This document shows, in pieces, positions 54,737 through 64,000 of a stretch of 64,000 bases of DNA. The first letter of the stretch is position 1. Every line of letters begins with the position of its first letter. The stretch spans positions 2,108,001-2,172,000 of the forward strand of contig NZ_CP084876.1 in assembly GCF_020525925.1 (NCBI RefSeq), written 5' to 3'. A program made the position numbers and the translations under genes. This DNA is from Klebsiella quasipneumoniae subsp. quasipneumoniae (GTDB lineage Bacteria > Pseudomonadota > Gammaproteobacteria > Enterobacterales > Enterobacteriaceae). The notes below the pieces were generated by a model. That model was not told the origin of the DNA, searched no databases, and saw only the letters and a program-made list of their open reading frames with translations.

Positions 54737-56401
54737 ATGACAACATCTACACCCGATATTCAACCCGCCGTGCAGCATACCGCCCAGGTCGCCATTGCCG
54801 GCGCCGGTCCGGTAGGCCTGATGATGGCCAACTACCTTGGCCAGATGGGCATCAGCGTGCTGCTGGTAGAAAAGCTCGACAAACTGATCGATTACCCGCG
54901 GGCCATCGGTATTGACGATGAGTCGCTGCGGGCGATGCAGGCGGTGGGGCTGGTGGATGACGTGCTGCCGCACACCACGCCGTGGCACGCCATGCGCTTT
55001 CTGACCCCGAAGGGCCGCTGCTTTGCCGACATCCAGCCGATGACCGATGAGTTTGGCTGGTCGCGGCGCAATGCCTTTATTCAGCCGCAGGTGGATGCGG
55101 TGATGTATCACGGCCTGCAGCGTTTCCCGCAGGTCCGTTGCCTCTTCTCCCGCGAGGTGGAAGCCTTTAGCCAGAGCAGTGACGGTGTCACGTTAAATAT
55201 CAAAGGACCGGATGGCGAGCGGGAGACAGTGCGCGCTGACTGGCTGGTGGCCTGCGACGGCGGCGCCAGCTTTATTCGCCGCACGCTGAACGTCCCTTTC
55301 GAAGGCAAGACCGCGCCGAACCAGTGGATCGTCATCGATATCGCCAACGATCCGCTGGCCACCCCGCACGTCTACCTGTGCTGCGACCCGGTGCGGCCCT
55401 ACGTTTCCGCCGCGCTGCCCCACGGCGTGCGCCGCTTTGAATTTATGGTGATGCCCGGGGAAACCGAAGCCCAGCTCAGCGAGCCGCACAATATGCGCCG
55501 TCTGCTGAGCAAAGTGCTGCCGGACCCGGATCGCGTCGAGCTGATCCGCCAGCGGGTCTACACCCATAACGCGCGCCTTGCCGAGCGCTTTCGCATTGAC
55601 CGGGTGCTGCTGGCCGGCGACGCCGCGCACATCATGCCGGTCTGGCAGGGCCAGGGATACAACAGCGGCATGCGTGACGCCTTCAACCTGGCGTGGAAGC
55701 TGGCGCTGGTGGTCAACGGCAAAGCGGGAGAGGCGCTGCTTGACAGCTACCAGCAGGAGCGTCGCGACCACGCGAAGGCGATGATTGACCTGTCGGTCAC
55801 CGCCGGTCACGTGCTGGCGCCGCCGAAGCGCTGGCAGGGCGCGGCGCGCGATGGCCTCTCCTGGCTGCTGAACTACCTGCCGCCGGTGAAACGTTACTTC
55901 CTCGAAATGCGCTTTAAGCCGATGCCGCAGTATCGCGAAGGGGCGCTGCTGACCGACGGCGCAGGCAAAGCCTCGCCGGTGGGCAAAATGTTTATTCAAC
56001 CGCAGGTGACGCTGGAGAACGGCGAGAGTCTCCTGCTCGATGAGGTTATCGGAGCGAATTTCGCCATTTTCGGCTGGGGCTGCAACCCGCAGTGGGGGCT
56101 CGACGCCGGGCAGATCGCCCGCTGGCGCGCGATAGGGGTGCGCTTTATCCAGGTCGTGCCGGAGGTGCAGATCCATCGCGAGCAGGATAACGCCCCGGGC
56201 ACGCTGCGGGTGGGGGATAAGCAAAACCGTCTGAAGAGCTGGTTTGCGCAACATAACACCGCCATCGCCGTGGTCAGGCCGGACCGCTTTGTCGCCGCCC
56301 TCGCTATCCCGCAAACCCTCGGCGCGCAGCTGACCGCCCTGGCGGAAAAAATGACCCTTGCGGCCGGGGATACCGGCCACGCTGAAGAGAAGGTGGCCTG
56401 A
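54737..56401 (+). CDS. mhpA: 3-(3-hydroxyphenyl)propionate hydroxylase
   Basis: 554-residue FAD monooxygenase. It hydroxylates 3-HPP to 2,3-dihydroxyphenylpropionate (and 3-hydroxycinnamate) with NADH and O2. The GxGxxG FAD motif [14 protein letters not shown] is near residue 23, the DG motif [13 protein letters not shown] near 170, and the GD motif [18 protein letters not shown] near 290. The start at 54737 matches E. coli length exactly. Overlap with the next gene is minimal (TGATATG). Confidence 0.96.
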   Translation: MTTSTPDIQPAVQHTAQVAIAGAGPVGLMMANYLGQMGISVLLVEKLDKLIDYPRAIGIDDESLRAMQAVGLVDDVLPHTTPWHAMRFLTPKGRCFADIQPMTDEFGWSRRNAFIQPQVDAVMYHGLQRFPQVRCLFSREVEAFSQSSDGVTLNIKGPDGERETVRADWLVACDGGASFIRRTLNVPFEGKTAPNQWIVIDIANDPLATPHVYLCCDPVRPYVSAALPHGVRRFEFMVMPGETEAQLSEPHNMRRLLSKVLPDPDRVELIRQRVYTHNARLAERFRIDRVLLAGDAAHIMPVWQGQGYNSGMRDAFNLAWKLALVVNGKAGEALLDSYQQERRDHAKAMIDLSVTAGHVLAPPKRWQGAARDGLSWLLNYLPPVKRYFLEMRFKPMPQYREGALLTDGAGKASPVGKMFIQPQVTLENGESLLLDEVIGANFAIFGWGCNPQWGLDAGQIARWRAIGVRFIQVVPEVQIHREQDNAPGTLRVGDKQNRLKSWFAQHNTAIAVVRPDRFVAALAIPQTLGAQLTALAEKMTLAAGDTGHAEEKVA

Positions 56402-56402
56402 T

Positions 56403-57347
56403 ATGCATGCCTATTTACACTGTCTGTCGCACACCCCGCTGGTGGGATTCGTTGACCCGGAGCAGGCGGTCCTCGATGAGGTGAACGGGGTGATTGCCGA
56501 CGCCCGGCGGCGGATCGCTGAATTCGATCCCGAGCTGGTGGTGCTCTTCGCCCCCGATCACTACAACGGTTTTTTCTATGACGTGATGCCGCCGTTCTGC
56601 CTGGGCGTCGGCGCCACCGCCATCGGCGACTTCGCCAGCGCCGCCGGCGACCTGCCGGTGCCCACCGAGCTGGCGGAAGCCTGCGCCCACGCCGTGATCA
56701 ACAGCGGTATCGACCTGGCGGTGTCGTACAACATGCAGGTGGATCATGGCTTCGCCCAGCCGCTGGAGTTTTTGCTGGGTGGGCTGGATCGCCTGCCGGT
56801 GCTGCCGGTGTTTATTAACGGCGTCGCCGCGCCGATGCCGGGGTTTCAACGCACCCGGCTGCTGGGCGAGGCGATGGGCCGCTTCCTCAACACCCTCAAT
56901 AAGCGGGTGCTGATCCTCGGCTCTGGCGGGCTTTCGCACCAGCCGCCGGTGCCGGAGCTGGCGAAGGCGGACGCCCATCTGCGCGACCGCCTGCTCGGCA
57001 GCGGCAAACAGCTGCCGCCGGACGAACGCGAGCTGCGCCAGCAGCGGGTGATCAGCGCCGCCCGACGGTTTACCGAAGACCAGCGCTCGCTCCATCCCCT
57101 CAACCCGGTCTGGGACAACCGCTTTTTGAGCCTGCTGGAGCAGGGGCGGCTGAGCGAACTGGACGCGATCGGCAACGACGAGCTGTCGGCGATGGCCGGC
57201 AAATCGACGCACGAAATTAAGACCTGGGTGGCCGCCTTTGCCGCGCTATCCGCTTTTGGCCGCTGGCGCAGCGAAGGCCGCTATTACCGGCCGATCCCCG
57301 AGTGGATCGCCGGATTCGGCTCGCTGAGCGCCACCACCGAGATTTGA
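56403..57347 (+). CDS. mhpB: 2,3-dihydroxyphenylpropionate 1,2-dioxygenase
   Basis: 314-residue class III (LigB-type) extradiol dioxygenase using Fe(II). It opens the catechol ring. Catalytic His115 (VDHGFAQP) and His179 (GGLSHQPP) are conserved. One base after the mhpA stop. Confidence 0.96.
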   Translation: MHAYLHCLSHTPLVGFVDPEQAVLDEVNGVIADARRRIAEFDPELVVLFAPDHYNGFFYDVMPPFCLGVGATAIGDFASAAGDLPVPTELAEACAHAVINSGIDLAVSYNMQVDHGFAQPLEFLLGGLDRLPVLPVFINGVAAPMPGFQRTRLLGEAMGRFLNTLNKRVLILGSGGLSHQPPVPELAKADAHLRDRLLGSGKQLPPDERELRQQRVISAARRFTEDQRSLHPLNPVWDNRFLSLLEQGRLSELDAIGNDELSAMAGKSTHEIKTWVAAFAALSAFGRWRSEGRYYRPIPEWIAGFGSLSATTEI

Positions 57348-57364
57348 TTAACCGGGAGACTAAC

Positions 57365-58231
57365 ATGAGCTATCAACCGCAAACCGAAGACGCCACCAGC
57401 CGATTCCTCAACGTCGACGAGGGAAGCCGCACGCTGCGCATCCATATCAATGACTGCGGCGACGGGGAAGAGACCGTGGTGATGCTGCACGGCTCCGGGC
57501 CGGGGGCCACCGGCTGGGCCAACTTCAGCCGCAACATTGACCCGCTGGTCGAGGCGGGCTATCGCGTGCTGCTCCTGGACTGTCCGGGGTGGGGGAAGAG
57601 CGATTCGATCGTCAACAGCGGTTCGCGTTCGGATCTCAACGCCCGCATTTTGAAAAGCGTGGTCGATCAGCTGGGGATCGATAAAGTCCATCTGCTGGGC
57701 AACTCGATGGGCGGTCACAGCGCGGTGGCCTTCACCCTGAGCTGGCCGGAGCGGGTGGCGAAGCTGGTGCTGATGGGCGGGGGAACCGGCGGCATGAGCC
57801 TGTTTACGCCGATGCCGACGGAAGGCATCAAACTGCTGAACGCCCTGTACCGCGAGCCGACCATTGAAAACCTGAAGAAGATGATGAGCATTTTCGTCTT
57901 CGACACCCGTGACCTCACCGACGCGCTGTTCGAGGCGCGGCTGAACAATATGCTGTCGCGCCGCGACCATCTGGACAACTTCGTCAAGAGCCTCGAAGCC
58001 AACCCGAAACAATTCCCTGACTTTGGCCCGCGGCTCGGCGAGATCGCTGCGCAAACTCTCATCGTCTGGGGACGCAATGACCGCTTCGTGCCGATGGACG
58101 CCGGACTACGCCTGCTCGCCGGGATCGCCGGCTCTGAGCTGCATATTTACCGCGACTGCGGCCACTGGGCGCAGTGGGAACATGCCGACAGTTTTAATCA
58201 GTTGGTGCTCAATTTCCTCGCACGGGCTTAA
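57365..58231 (+). CDS. mhpC: 2-hydroxy-6-oxonona-2,4-dienedioate hydrolase
   Basis: 288-residue alpha/beta hydrolase that cleaves the ring-fission product to 2-hydroxypenta-2,4-dienoate and succinate (or fumarate). Oxyanion hole [10 protein letters not shown], nucleophile elbow GNSMGGHSA, acid in WGRNDRFVP and catalytic His in DCGHWAQWE are visible. Confidence 0.96.
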   Translation: MSYQPQTEDATSRFLNVDEGSRTLRIHINDCGDGEETVVMLHGSGPGATGWANFSRNIDPLVEAGYRVLLLDCPGWGKSDSIVNSGSRSDLNARILKSVVDQLGIDKVHLLGNSMGGHSAVAFTLSWPERVAKLVLMGGGTGGMSLFTPMPTEGIKLLNALYREPTIENLKKMMSIFVFDTRDLTDALFEARLNNMLSRRDHLDNFVKSLEANPKQFPDFGPRLGEIAAQTLIVWGRNDRFVPMDAGLRLLAGIAGSELHIYRDCGHWAQWEHADSFNQLVLNFLARA

Positions 58232-58240
58232 GGAGTGATG

Positions 58241-59047
58241 ATGACTATTTCTCTTGACGCGCTGGCGCAACAGTTGCGCGACGCCGAACGAACCGGCCAG
58301 GCGATCGCCCCGCTGCGCGATATCCTCGGCGTCGACAACGCCGACGCCGCCTACGCTATCCAGCGCCTGAACGTGCAGCACCACGTGGCCCATGGCCGAC
58401 GGGTGGTGGGCCGCAAGGTGGGCCTGACCCATCCCAAAGTGCAGCAGCAGCTGGGGGTCAACCAGCCGGATTTCGGCACCCTGTTTGCCGACATGTGCTA
58501 CGGCGACAACGCCGATGTGCCGTTTGGCCGCGTGCTGCAGCCCAAGGTGGAGGCCGAGATCGCCCTGGTGCTGAAACATGATCTGCCCCATGCCGATACC
58601 ACTTTTGATGAGCTGTATAACGCCATCGAATGGGTGCTGCCGGCGCTGGAGGTGGTGGGCAGCCGCATTCGCGACTGGTCAATCGGCTTTGTCGACACCG
58701 TCGCCGATAACGCCTCCTGCGGCCTGTACGTCATCGGCGGCCCGGCGCAGCGACCGGCGGGTTTGGATCTGAAAGCGTGCGCCATGCAGATGACCCGCAA
58801 CCAGGAGCTGGTCTCCAGCGGCCGGGGCAGCGAGTGCCTGGGGCATCCGCTGAACGCCGCGGTGTGGCTGGCGCGCAAGATGGCCAGCCTCGGCGAACCG
58901 CTGCGGGCGGGGGATATCGTGCTGACCGGGGCGTTAGGCCCGATGGTGGCGATTAACGAGGGGGACAGCTTTGTCGCCCATATTGAAGGTATTGGCTCAG
59001 TCGCGGCACGCTTCGTCGCCGCCGGAGAAGGACATCGTGATGCGTAA
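58241..59047 (+). CDS. mhpD: 2-oxopent-4-enoate hydratase
   Basis: 268-residue enzyme of the fumarylacetoacetase-like hydratase family. It converts 2-hydroxypentadienoate to 4-hydroxy-2-oxovalerate. Signatures [15 protein letters not shown] and [11 protein letters not shown]. The ATG at 58241 is favoured because AAGGAG lies five bases before it; two more in-frame starts precede it by one and two codons. Its end overlaps mhpF by eight bases. Confidence 0.95.
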   Translation: MTISLDALAQQLRDAERTGQAIAPLRDILGVDNADAAYAIQRLNVQHHVAHGRRVVGRKVGLTHPKVQQQLGVNQPDFGTLFADMCYGDNADVPFGRVLQPKVEAEIALVLKHDLPHADTTFDELYNAIEWVLPALEVVGSRIRDWSIGFVDTVADNASCGLYVIGGPAQRPAGLDLKACAMQMTRNQELVSSGRGSECLGHPLNAAVWLARKMASLGEPLRAGDIVLTGALGPMVAINEGDSFVAHIEGIGSVAARFVAAGEGHRDA

Positions 59048-59990
59048 ACGTAAAGTCGCCATTATCGGCTCCGGGAATATCGGCACCGATTTAATGATTA
59101 AAATTCTGCGCCACGGCCAGCAACTGGAGATGGCGGTGATGGTCGGCATTGATCCGCAGTCGGATGGCCTGGCCCGCGCCCGGCGCATGGGCGTCGCGAC
59201 CACCCACGAAGGGGTGGGCGGCCTGATGCAGATGGCGGAGTTTGCCGATATCGACTTTGTCTTCGACGCCACCAGCGCCGGCGCGCACGTCAAAAACGAT
59301 GCCGCGCTGCGCGAAGCGAAGCCAGGGATCCGCGTCATCGACCTGACGCCGGCGGCGATTGGCCCCTACTGCGTGCCGGTGGTCAACCTTGAGGCCAATC
59401 TCCACCAGGGCAACGTCAATATGGTGACCTGCGGCGGGCAGGCCACCATCCCGATGGTCGCCGCGGTCTCGCGGGTGGCGAAGGTGCATTACGCGGAGAT
59501 CGTGGCCTCCATCGCCAGTCAATCCGCCGGGCCGGGGACGCGAGCGAATATTGACGAATTCACTGAAACCACCTCGCAGGCGATTGAAAAGGTCGGCGGC
59601 GCGGGCAAGGGCAAGGCGATTATCGTGCTGAACCCGGCGGAGCCGCCGCTGATGATGCGCGATACCGTGTATGTGCTGAGCGAGATGGCGTCCCAGGAGG
59701 CGATTGCCGCCTCGATCGCCGAGATGGCGGCGGCGGTGCAGGCTTACGTGCCTGGCTACCGGCTGAAGCAGCAGGTGCAGTTTGAGGTTATCCCCGAGGA
59801 TAATCCGGTCAACCTGCCCGGCGTGGGCCGTTTTTCCGGACTGAAAACCGCGGTTTACCTCGAAGTGGAAGGGGCGGCGCACTATCTGCCGGCGTACGCC
59901 GGCAACCTCGATATTATGACCTCGGCGGCGCTGGCAACGGCGGAGAAAATGGCCGGGGCAATGAACAGCGCGGCGGGAGCGACAGTATGA
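59040..59990 (+). CDS. mhpF: Acetaldehyde dehydrogenase (acylating)
   Basis: 316-residue enzyme converting acetaldehyde + CoA + NAD to acetyl-CoA. Rossmann motif [12 protein letters not shown] at the N-terminus, catalytic Cys in [15 protein letters not shown] (about 132). Works as a complex with MhpE, channelling acetaldehyde. The ATG lies inside the end of mhpD; its stop overlaps mhpE. Confidence 0.96.
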   Translation: MRKRKVAIIGSGNIGTDLMIKILRHGQQLEMAVMVGIDPQSDGLARARRMGVATTHEGVGGLMQMAEFADIDFVFDATSAGAHVKNDAALREAKPGIRVIDLTPAAIGPYCVPVVNLEANLHQGNVNMVTCGGQATIPMVAAVSRVAKVHYAEIVASIASQSAGPGTRANIDEFTETTSQAIEKVGGAGKGKAIIVLNPAEPPLMMRDTVYVLSEMASQEAIAASIAEMAAAVQAYVPGYRLKQQVQFEVIPEDNPVNLPGVGRFSGLKTAVYLEVEGAAHYLPAYAGNLDIMTSAALATAEKMAGAMNSAAGATV

Positions 59991-61003
59991 ACGGTAAAAA
60001 ACTCTACATTTCGGATGTGACGCTGCGCGATGGTATGCATGCGATTCGTCACCAGTATTCCCTGGCGCAGGTGCAGCAGATTGCCGGCGCGCTGGATAAG
60101 GCGGGGGTGGACTCCATCGAAGTCGCCCACGGCGATGGGCTACAGGGATCGAGCTTCAACTACGGCTTTGGCGCCCACAGCGATATCGCCTGGATTGAAG
60201 CGGCGGCGGAGGCGGTCAGCCAGGCGAAAATCGCCACCTTGCTGCTGCCGGGCATCGGCACCCTGCACGACCTGAAAGCCGCATATCAGGCCGGGGCGCG
60301 GGTGGTGCGGGTCGCCACCCACTGCAGCGAAGCGGACGTCGCGGCGCAGCATATTGCCTTTGCCCGCGAGCTGGGGATGGACACCGTCGGTTTTCTGATG
60401 ATGAGCCATATGATCTCCCCGCAGGCGCTGGCGCAGCAGGCGCTGAAGATGGAATCCTATGGGGCGACCTGCATCTACGTGGTGGATTCCGGCGGGGCGA
60501 TGAACATGAACGACATTCGCGATCGCTTCCGCGCGCTGAAGGCGGTGCTGAAGCCGGAGACCGCCACCGGGATGCATGCCCACCATAACCTGAGCCTCGG
60601 GGTGGCTAACTCTATCGCCGCGGTGGAAGAGGGCTGCGACCGGATCGACGCCAGCCTGGCCGGGATGGGGGCGGGGGCGGGCAATGCGCCGCTGGAGGTA
60701 TTTATTGCCGCCGCCGACAAGCTCGGCTGGCGGCATGGCACCAACCTCTACGCGCTGATGAATGCCGCCGACGAGCTGGTGCGGCCGCTGCAGGACCGCC
60801 CGGTGCGCGTCGACCGCGAAACGCTGGCGCTGGGCTACGCCGGGGTCTACTCCAGCTTCCTGCGCCACAGCGAAGCGGCGGCGGCGCGCTATGGCCTCAG
60901 CGCGGTGGATATTCTCGTCGAGCTGGGCAAACGGCGGATGGTCGGCGGCCAGGAGGATATGATCGTCGACGTCGCGCTGGATCTGCTTAACCGCCAAAAA
61001 TAA
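59987..61003 (+). CDS. mhpE: 4-hydroxy-2-oxovalerate aldolase
   Basis: 338-residue class II (metal) aldolase of the HMGL-like TIM-barrel family, splitting 4-hydroxy-2-oxovalerate into pyruvate and acetaldehyde. The metal site [17 protein letters not shown] and [15 protein letters not shown] are intact. Overlaps mhpF by four bases. Confidence 0.96.
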   Translation: MNGKKLYISDVTLRDGMHAIRHQYSLAQVQQIAGALDKAGVDSIEVAHGDGLQGSSFNYGFGAHSDIAWIEAAAEAVSQAKIATLLLPGIGTLHDLKAAYQAGARVVRVATHCSEADVAAQHIAFARELGMDTVGFLMMSHMISPQALAQQALKMESYGATCIYVVDSGGAMNMNDIRDRFRALKAVLKPETATGMHAHHNLSLGVANSIAAVEEGCDRIDASLAGMGAGAGNAPLEVFIAAADKLGWRHGTNLYALMNAADELVRPLQDRPVRVDRETLALGYAGVYSSFLRHSEAAAARYGLSAVDILVELGKRRMVGGQEDMIVDVALDLLNRQK

Positions 61004-61074
61004 CAACGGGCGGCTGACCATGCATCAGCCGCCCATCACCTGCTCCGTTTGTCCGGCTATCGCAAAGGTACCCT

Positions 61075-62271
61075 ATGACCAAGATAACGACCGCAAACTC
61101 CTCGCGCCTGGTGGTCACCATCGGGCTCTGTTTTATGGTGGCCCTGATGGAGGGGCTGGATCTGCAGGCGGCGGGGATCGCCGCCGTGGGCATGGCGCAG
61201 GCCTTTGCGCTGGATAAAATGCAGATGGGCTGGATCTTCAGCGCCGGGATCCTCGGCCTGCTGCCCGGCGCGCTGGTGGGCGGCATGCTGGCGGACCGCC
61301 ACGGGCGCAAACGCATCCTGCTGGGCTCGGTGCTGCTGTTTGGCCTGTTCTCGCTGGCCACCGCGGTGGCCTGGAGCTTCCCGACGCTGCTGCTGGCGCG
61401 CCTGCTCACCGGCGTCGGGCTGGGGGCGGCATTGCCGAACCTGATTGCCTTAACCTCGGAAGCCGCTGGTCCCCGTTTTCGCGGCCGGGCGGTGAGCCTG
61501 ATGTACTGCGGGGTGCCCATTGGCGCCGCGCTGGCGGCGGCGCTGGGGTTCTTTGGCCTCGCCGCGGCCTGGCAGACCATCTTCTGGATTGGCGGCGTGG
61601 TTCCGCTGCTGCTGATCCCGCTGCTGATGCGCTGGCTGCCGGAATCGCAGGCGTTTCAACGCGTGGAGACCAGCGTGCCGCTGCGCACCCTGTTTGCCCC
61701 GGGGCATGCCGCCGCCACGCTGCTGCTGTGGCTGGGCTATTTCTTTACTCTGCTGGTGGTCTATATGCTGATCAACTGGCTGCCGATGCTGCTGGTAGGC
61801 CAGGGATTCAGCGCCAGCCAGGCGGCGGGAGTGATGTTCTCTCTGCAGATCGGCGCCGCCTGCGGCACCCTGCTGCTGGGGGCGCTGATGGATAAGCTTA
61901 CTCCGTTGCGCATGTCGCTGCTGATATACAGCGGCATTCTGGCGTCGCTGCTGGCGCTGGGCAGCGCATCGTCGCTGAGCGGGATGCTGCTGGCGGGGTT
62001 TGTCGCCGGGCTGTTCGCCACCGGCGGCCAGAGCGTGCTCTACGCGCTGGCGCCGCTCTTCTATCCCGCGGCGATCCGCGCCACCGGGGTCGGCACCGCC
62101 GTGGCGGTGGGACGCCTGGGGGCGATGAGCGGTCCGCTGCTGGCCGGCAAGATGCTGGCCCTCGGCACCGGCACCGTCGGGGTGATGGCGGCCTCAGCGC
62201 CGGGCATTGTGCTGGCCGGCGTGGCGGTGTTCTGGCTGATGCATCGCCAGCAGCGCGCGGCCATTGTCTGA
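61075..62271 (+). CDS. mhpT: 3-(3-hydroxyphenyl)propionate transporter MhpT
   Basis: 398-residue MFS aromatic-acid:proton symporter with 12 helices. Motif GGMLADRHGRKRILLGSV near residue 64 and the aromatic-acid family block EGLDLQAAGIAAVGMAQAF at the first helix are present. Follows mhpE by 71 bases on the same strand, as in E. coli. Confidence 0.93.
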   Translation: MTKITTANSSRLVVTIGLCFMVALMEGLDLQAAGIAAVGMAQAFALDKMQMGWIFSAGILGLLPGALVGGMLADRHGRKRILLGSVLLFGLFSLATAVAWSFPTLLLARLLTGVGLGAALPNLIALTSEAAGPRFRGRAVSLMYCGVPIGAALAAALGFFGLAAAWQTIFWIGGVVPLLLIPLLMRWLPESQAFQRVETSVPLRTLFAPGHAAATLLLWLGYFFTLLVVYMLINWLPMLLVGQGFSASQAAGVMFSLQIGAACGTLLLGALMDKLTPLRMSLLIYSGILASLLALGSASSLSGMLLAGFVAGLFATGGQSVLYALAPLFYPAAIRATGVGTAVAVGRLGAMSGPLLAGKMLALGTGTVGVMAASAPGIVLAGVAVFWLMHRQQRAAIV

Positions 62272-62373
62272 AGCCTGTCCGGCGGTCCGGCGAAAAAATG
62301 CCGGGCCGCCGCCTTGCCTCTGCGCGTGCCCTGGCCTAAGGTAAGACATCATTCTCTGTCGCTAATCGTCTCT

Positions 62374-63099
62374 ATGGCTTACCGCTCCCGCTTGCTCGAC
62401 GCTATCCCTGGCATCCGCCACGCGTTTCTCGATGTCCACGAAACCGCCGCCTTTCCCTATGCCGAAATGGCGCCGGTGAAGCTGGTCCATGGCAATGAGG
62501 TTCATCATTATCAGCAGCCGCTGCCGACGCGCCCGCATGCCGACGCGGTGTTTACCGCCGTCGCCGGGCAAAAGGTGGGGGTGGTAACCGCCGACTGCCT
62601 GCCGATACTGATCGCCTCGCGCGACGGTCGCTTCATCTGCAGCGTGCATGCCGGCTGGCAGGGGCTGGCCAGCGGCATTATCGACAACAGTCTGGCGACT
62701 TTTCGCCAGCAGGGGGCGGCGCTGGCCGATCTGGTCATCGCCGTGGGGCCGCATATTCACCCTTGCTGTTACGAAGTCTCCGCCGGATTTTATCAGCAAC
62801 TGCTGGACCAGCCCGGCGGTGACCGGGTGGCCCGGCACCGCCAGCGGCTGTTCCATTCCCGTTCTGGCCCGGTCAGCGATCCGCTCAAAGCCGCGGCGCG
62901 CGGCAGCGATAATCTGTGGTTTGATCTGCGCGCTTTCGCTGAGGCGATCTTCGCAGAGGCGGGGGTGGCGTCAACGAGCGTTGAATGGCTGGGGAGCTGC
63001 ACCTATTGCACGCCGCAGTCGCTGGGCTCCTACCGGCGCCGGACCCATTTTCCGGCGCCGAAGAGCTTTCAGTACTCGTGGATCATGCGTGAGGCCTGA
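62374..63099 (+). CDS. PgeF/YfiH-like laccase-domain protein
   Basis: 241-residue member of the polyphenol-oxidase/PgeF family. The zinc-site blocks VTADCLPILIASRDG, SVHAGWQGLASG and the late Cys/His features are visible. It is clearly divergent from E. coli YfiH (PgeF, purine-nucleoside/peptidoglycan editing factor), so it is probably a second paralogue rather than the housekeeping gene. The ATG at 62374 is favoured; no strong ribosome site is seen, and an upstream TTG at 62314 is possible. Convergent with the rhodanese gene. Confidence 0.75.
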   Translation: MAYRSRLLDAIPGIRHAFLDVHETAAFPYAEMAPVKLVHGNEVHHYQQPLPTRPHADAVFTAVAGQKVGVVTADCLPILIASRDGRFICSVHAGWQGLASGIIDNSLATFRQQGAALADLVIAVGPHIHPCCYEVSAGFYQQLLDQPGGDRVARHRQRLFHSRSGPVSDPLKAAARGSDNLWFDLRAFAEAIFAEAGVASTSVEWLGSCTYCTPQSLGSYRRRTHFPAPKSFQYSWIMREA

Positions 63100-63111
63100 G
63101 TCGCGCTGGCG

Positions 63112-64000
63112 TTAGATCACCTGAAAACCGTGGGTGCCGTCGCGGGCCAGCTGATCCACCAGGCCGTACTCCCACTCCAGATAGGCCTGCATGGCCTCTG
63201 CGGAATTATCGGTCCCTTCATAGGGACGGCGATAGCGGTCCCGGCGCTCGACAGCGAGGCCGGCGACGCCATGGGCCAGCGGCAGACCGGCGGCGATCCA
63301 TGCCAGCGTCCCGCCGCGCAATACCTGTACCGGCTTACCGGTTAAGGCCGCCACCTCGGGCACCGCGTAGCGGGCCAGCAGGCTGCTGCCGCAGGTCACC
63401 ACGTAACGTTGAGCGGGAGGGAGCGCTTCCAGGGCCTGGCGCAGCTGCGAGCGCGTCAGCCACCATGCGCCGGGGATATGGCGGGCGACAAAGTTGGCGC
63501 TGGTGGTGAAATCGAGCACCACCGTACCGGGGTCGTCCAGCTGTTGCGCCAGCTGCGCCGGGTTTATCTCCGCCGCCTGCGGGGCGGGGGGCACTTCGGC
63601 GGCCGGTACCCCGCGCTCGCTCAGCTGGCTGGCCGACAGCGCGCTCAGCCGCGCCGTCTCCCAGCCCATCTGCGCCAGCCACGAGCCGGTTATCGCCGCC
63701 CGGACGCCATCGTCATCCAGTAGCACGATTCGCGCCCCTCGTACGCTGGCGAAGTGATCGGTCTCCTGCACCAGCTGGCCGCCTGGCGCGCTCAGGCTGC
63801 CAGGATAGTGGCCCGCCGCGTACTCCTCAGGGCTGCGCACATCAAACAGGAAGGTGGTGCGGTCGCTCTGCTGCAGCCAGCGTTGCAGGGTCGCCTCATC
63901 GATGACCGCCACCCCGGCCCGTTCGGCGAGATGCGCCACCTCGGCGGCCCGGGCGCCAGAGGCGCGGGCGGAGGGATCGTATTGCCGCTGCTGCTGGTGC
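63112..64000 (-). CDS. Multi-domain rhodanese-like sulfurtransferase (5' end beyond window)
   Basis: Open to the right edge of the window, with at least 296 codons present and no start needed inside it. Two rhodanese-like folds are visible: one (about 1-110 of the visible C-terminal part) has GSWLAQMGWE and no active-site Cys; the next has the loop VVTCGSSLLARYAVPEVAAL with a Cys and GTLAWIAAGLPLAHG. The family has three to four rhodanese units and transfers sulfur from thiosulfate or similar donors. The partner and role are unknown. Ends 12 bases from the PgeF-like gene. Confidence 0.8.
   Translation of the reverse strand, partial: HQQQRQYDPSARASGARAAEVAHLAERAGVAVIDEATLQRWLQQSDRTTFLFDVRSPEEYAAGHYPGSLSAPGGQLVQETDHFASVRGARIVLLDDDGVRAAITGSWLAQMGWETARLSALSASQLSERGVPAAEVPPAPQAAEINPAQLAQQLDDPGTVVLDFTTSANFVARHIPGAWWLTRSQLRQALEALPPAQRYVVTCGSSLLARYAVPEVAALTGKPVQVLRGGTLAWIAAGLPLAHGVAGLAVERRDRYRRPYEGTDNSAEAMQAYLEWEYGLVDQLARDGTHGFQVI

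Noticed and set aside
55193..56380. Long frame opposite mhpA (395 codons)
   Set aside because: Antisense shadow of mhpA.

Overview
The window is chromosomal DNA from an enteric bacterium, most likely Klebsiella (K. pneumoniae complex or a close relative). The backbone order btuE-btuD-nlpC-selO-hemP-aroH-ppsR-ppsA-rprA-ydiK-ydiJ-menI and sufABCDSE-ldtE-lpp-pykF-fumD is that of Escherichia and Klebsiella. Protein sequences are near-identical to E. coli in places (PpsA, Lpp, RprA RNA), G+C is high, and there are accessory catabolic clusters typical of Klebsiella. The species call is inference from memory; no search was run.

Layout. 1-14.7 kb is backbone: an NlpA/MetQ-type lipoprotein (cut by the left edge), btuED, nlpC, the AMPylase selO, Fur-box-controlled hemP, aroH with a TrpR operator, the ppsR/ppsA pair with a Cra site, the sRNA RprA with its RcsB box, ydiK, ydiJ and menI. 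From 14.8 to 39.3 kb the E. coli-like ydi/suf synteny is interrupted by about 24 kb of accessory DNA: a YeaQ-type membrane protein, a small exported protein, a tiny hydrophobic ORF, the folate-independent methionine synthase pair mesX-mesD, a four-gene iron-type ABC/MFS operon with a Fur-like site, a LysR/epimerase divergent pair, a TetR-RND efflux unit, and a second LldD-like dehydrogenase. It ends with an A+T-richer island (about 31.98-38.42 kb): a sigma-54 activator divergent from a perfect -24/-12 promoter that drives a sugar/inositol porter, a Gfo/Idh/MocA dehydrogenase, a hydroxypyruvate-isomerase-like enzyme and an inosose-dehydratase-like enzyme. This island lies between gene scars: the C-terminal end of umuC on the left; a GntR/FCD tail and a broken yedK on the right.

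Backbone resumes at 39.3 kb with sufABCDSE behind Fur and IscR sites, then ldtE, lpp, pykF (Cra site) and fumD. From 48.8 to 62.3 kb there are two aromatic-acid units. One is a TetR-regulated dehydroshikimate/quinate-type operon (dehydroshikimate dehydratase, MFS transporter, shikimate-dehydrogenase-like) carrying two copies of a palindromic putative operator. The other is the complete mhpR-ABCDFE-T pathway for 3-(3-hydroxyphenyl)propionate with a 17-bp MhpR operator. The window ends with a PgeF/YfiH-like protein and a multi-rhodanese sulfurtransferase cut by the right edge.

The most novel-looking unit is the sigma-54-controlled polyol/inositol-type catabolic island at 32.0-38.4 kb. It has an unusual regulator for inositol-type genes, a minimal enzyme set without the usual kinase, aldolase and hydrolase genes, and scarred borders.
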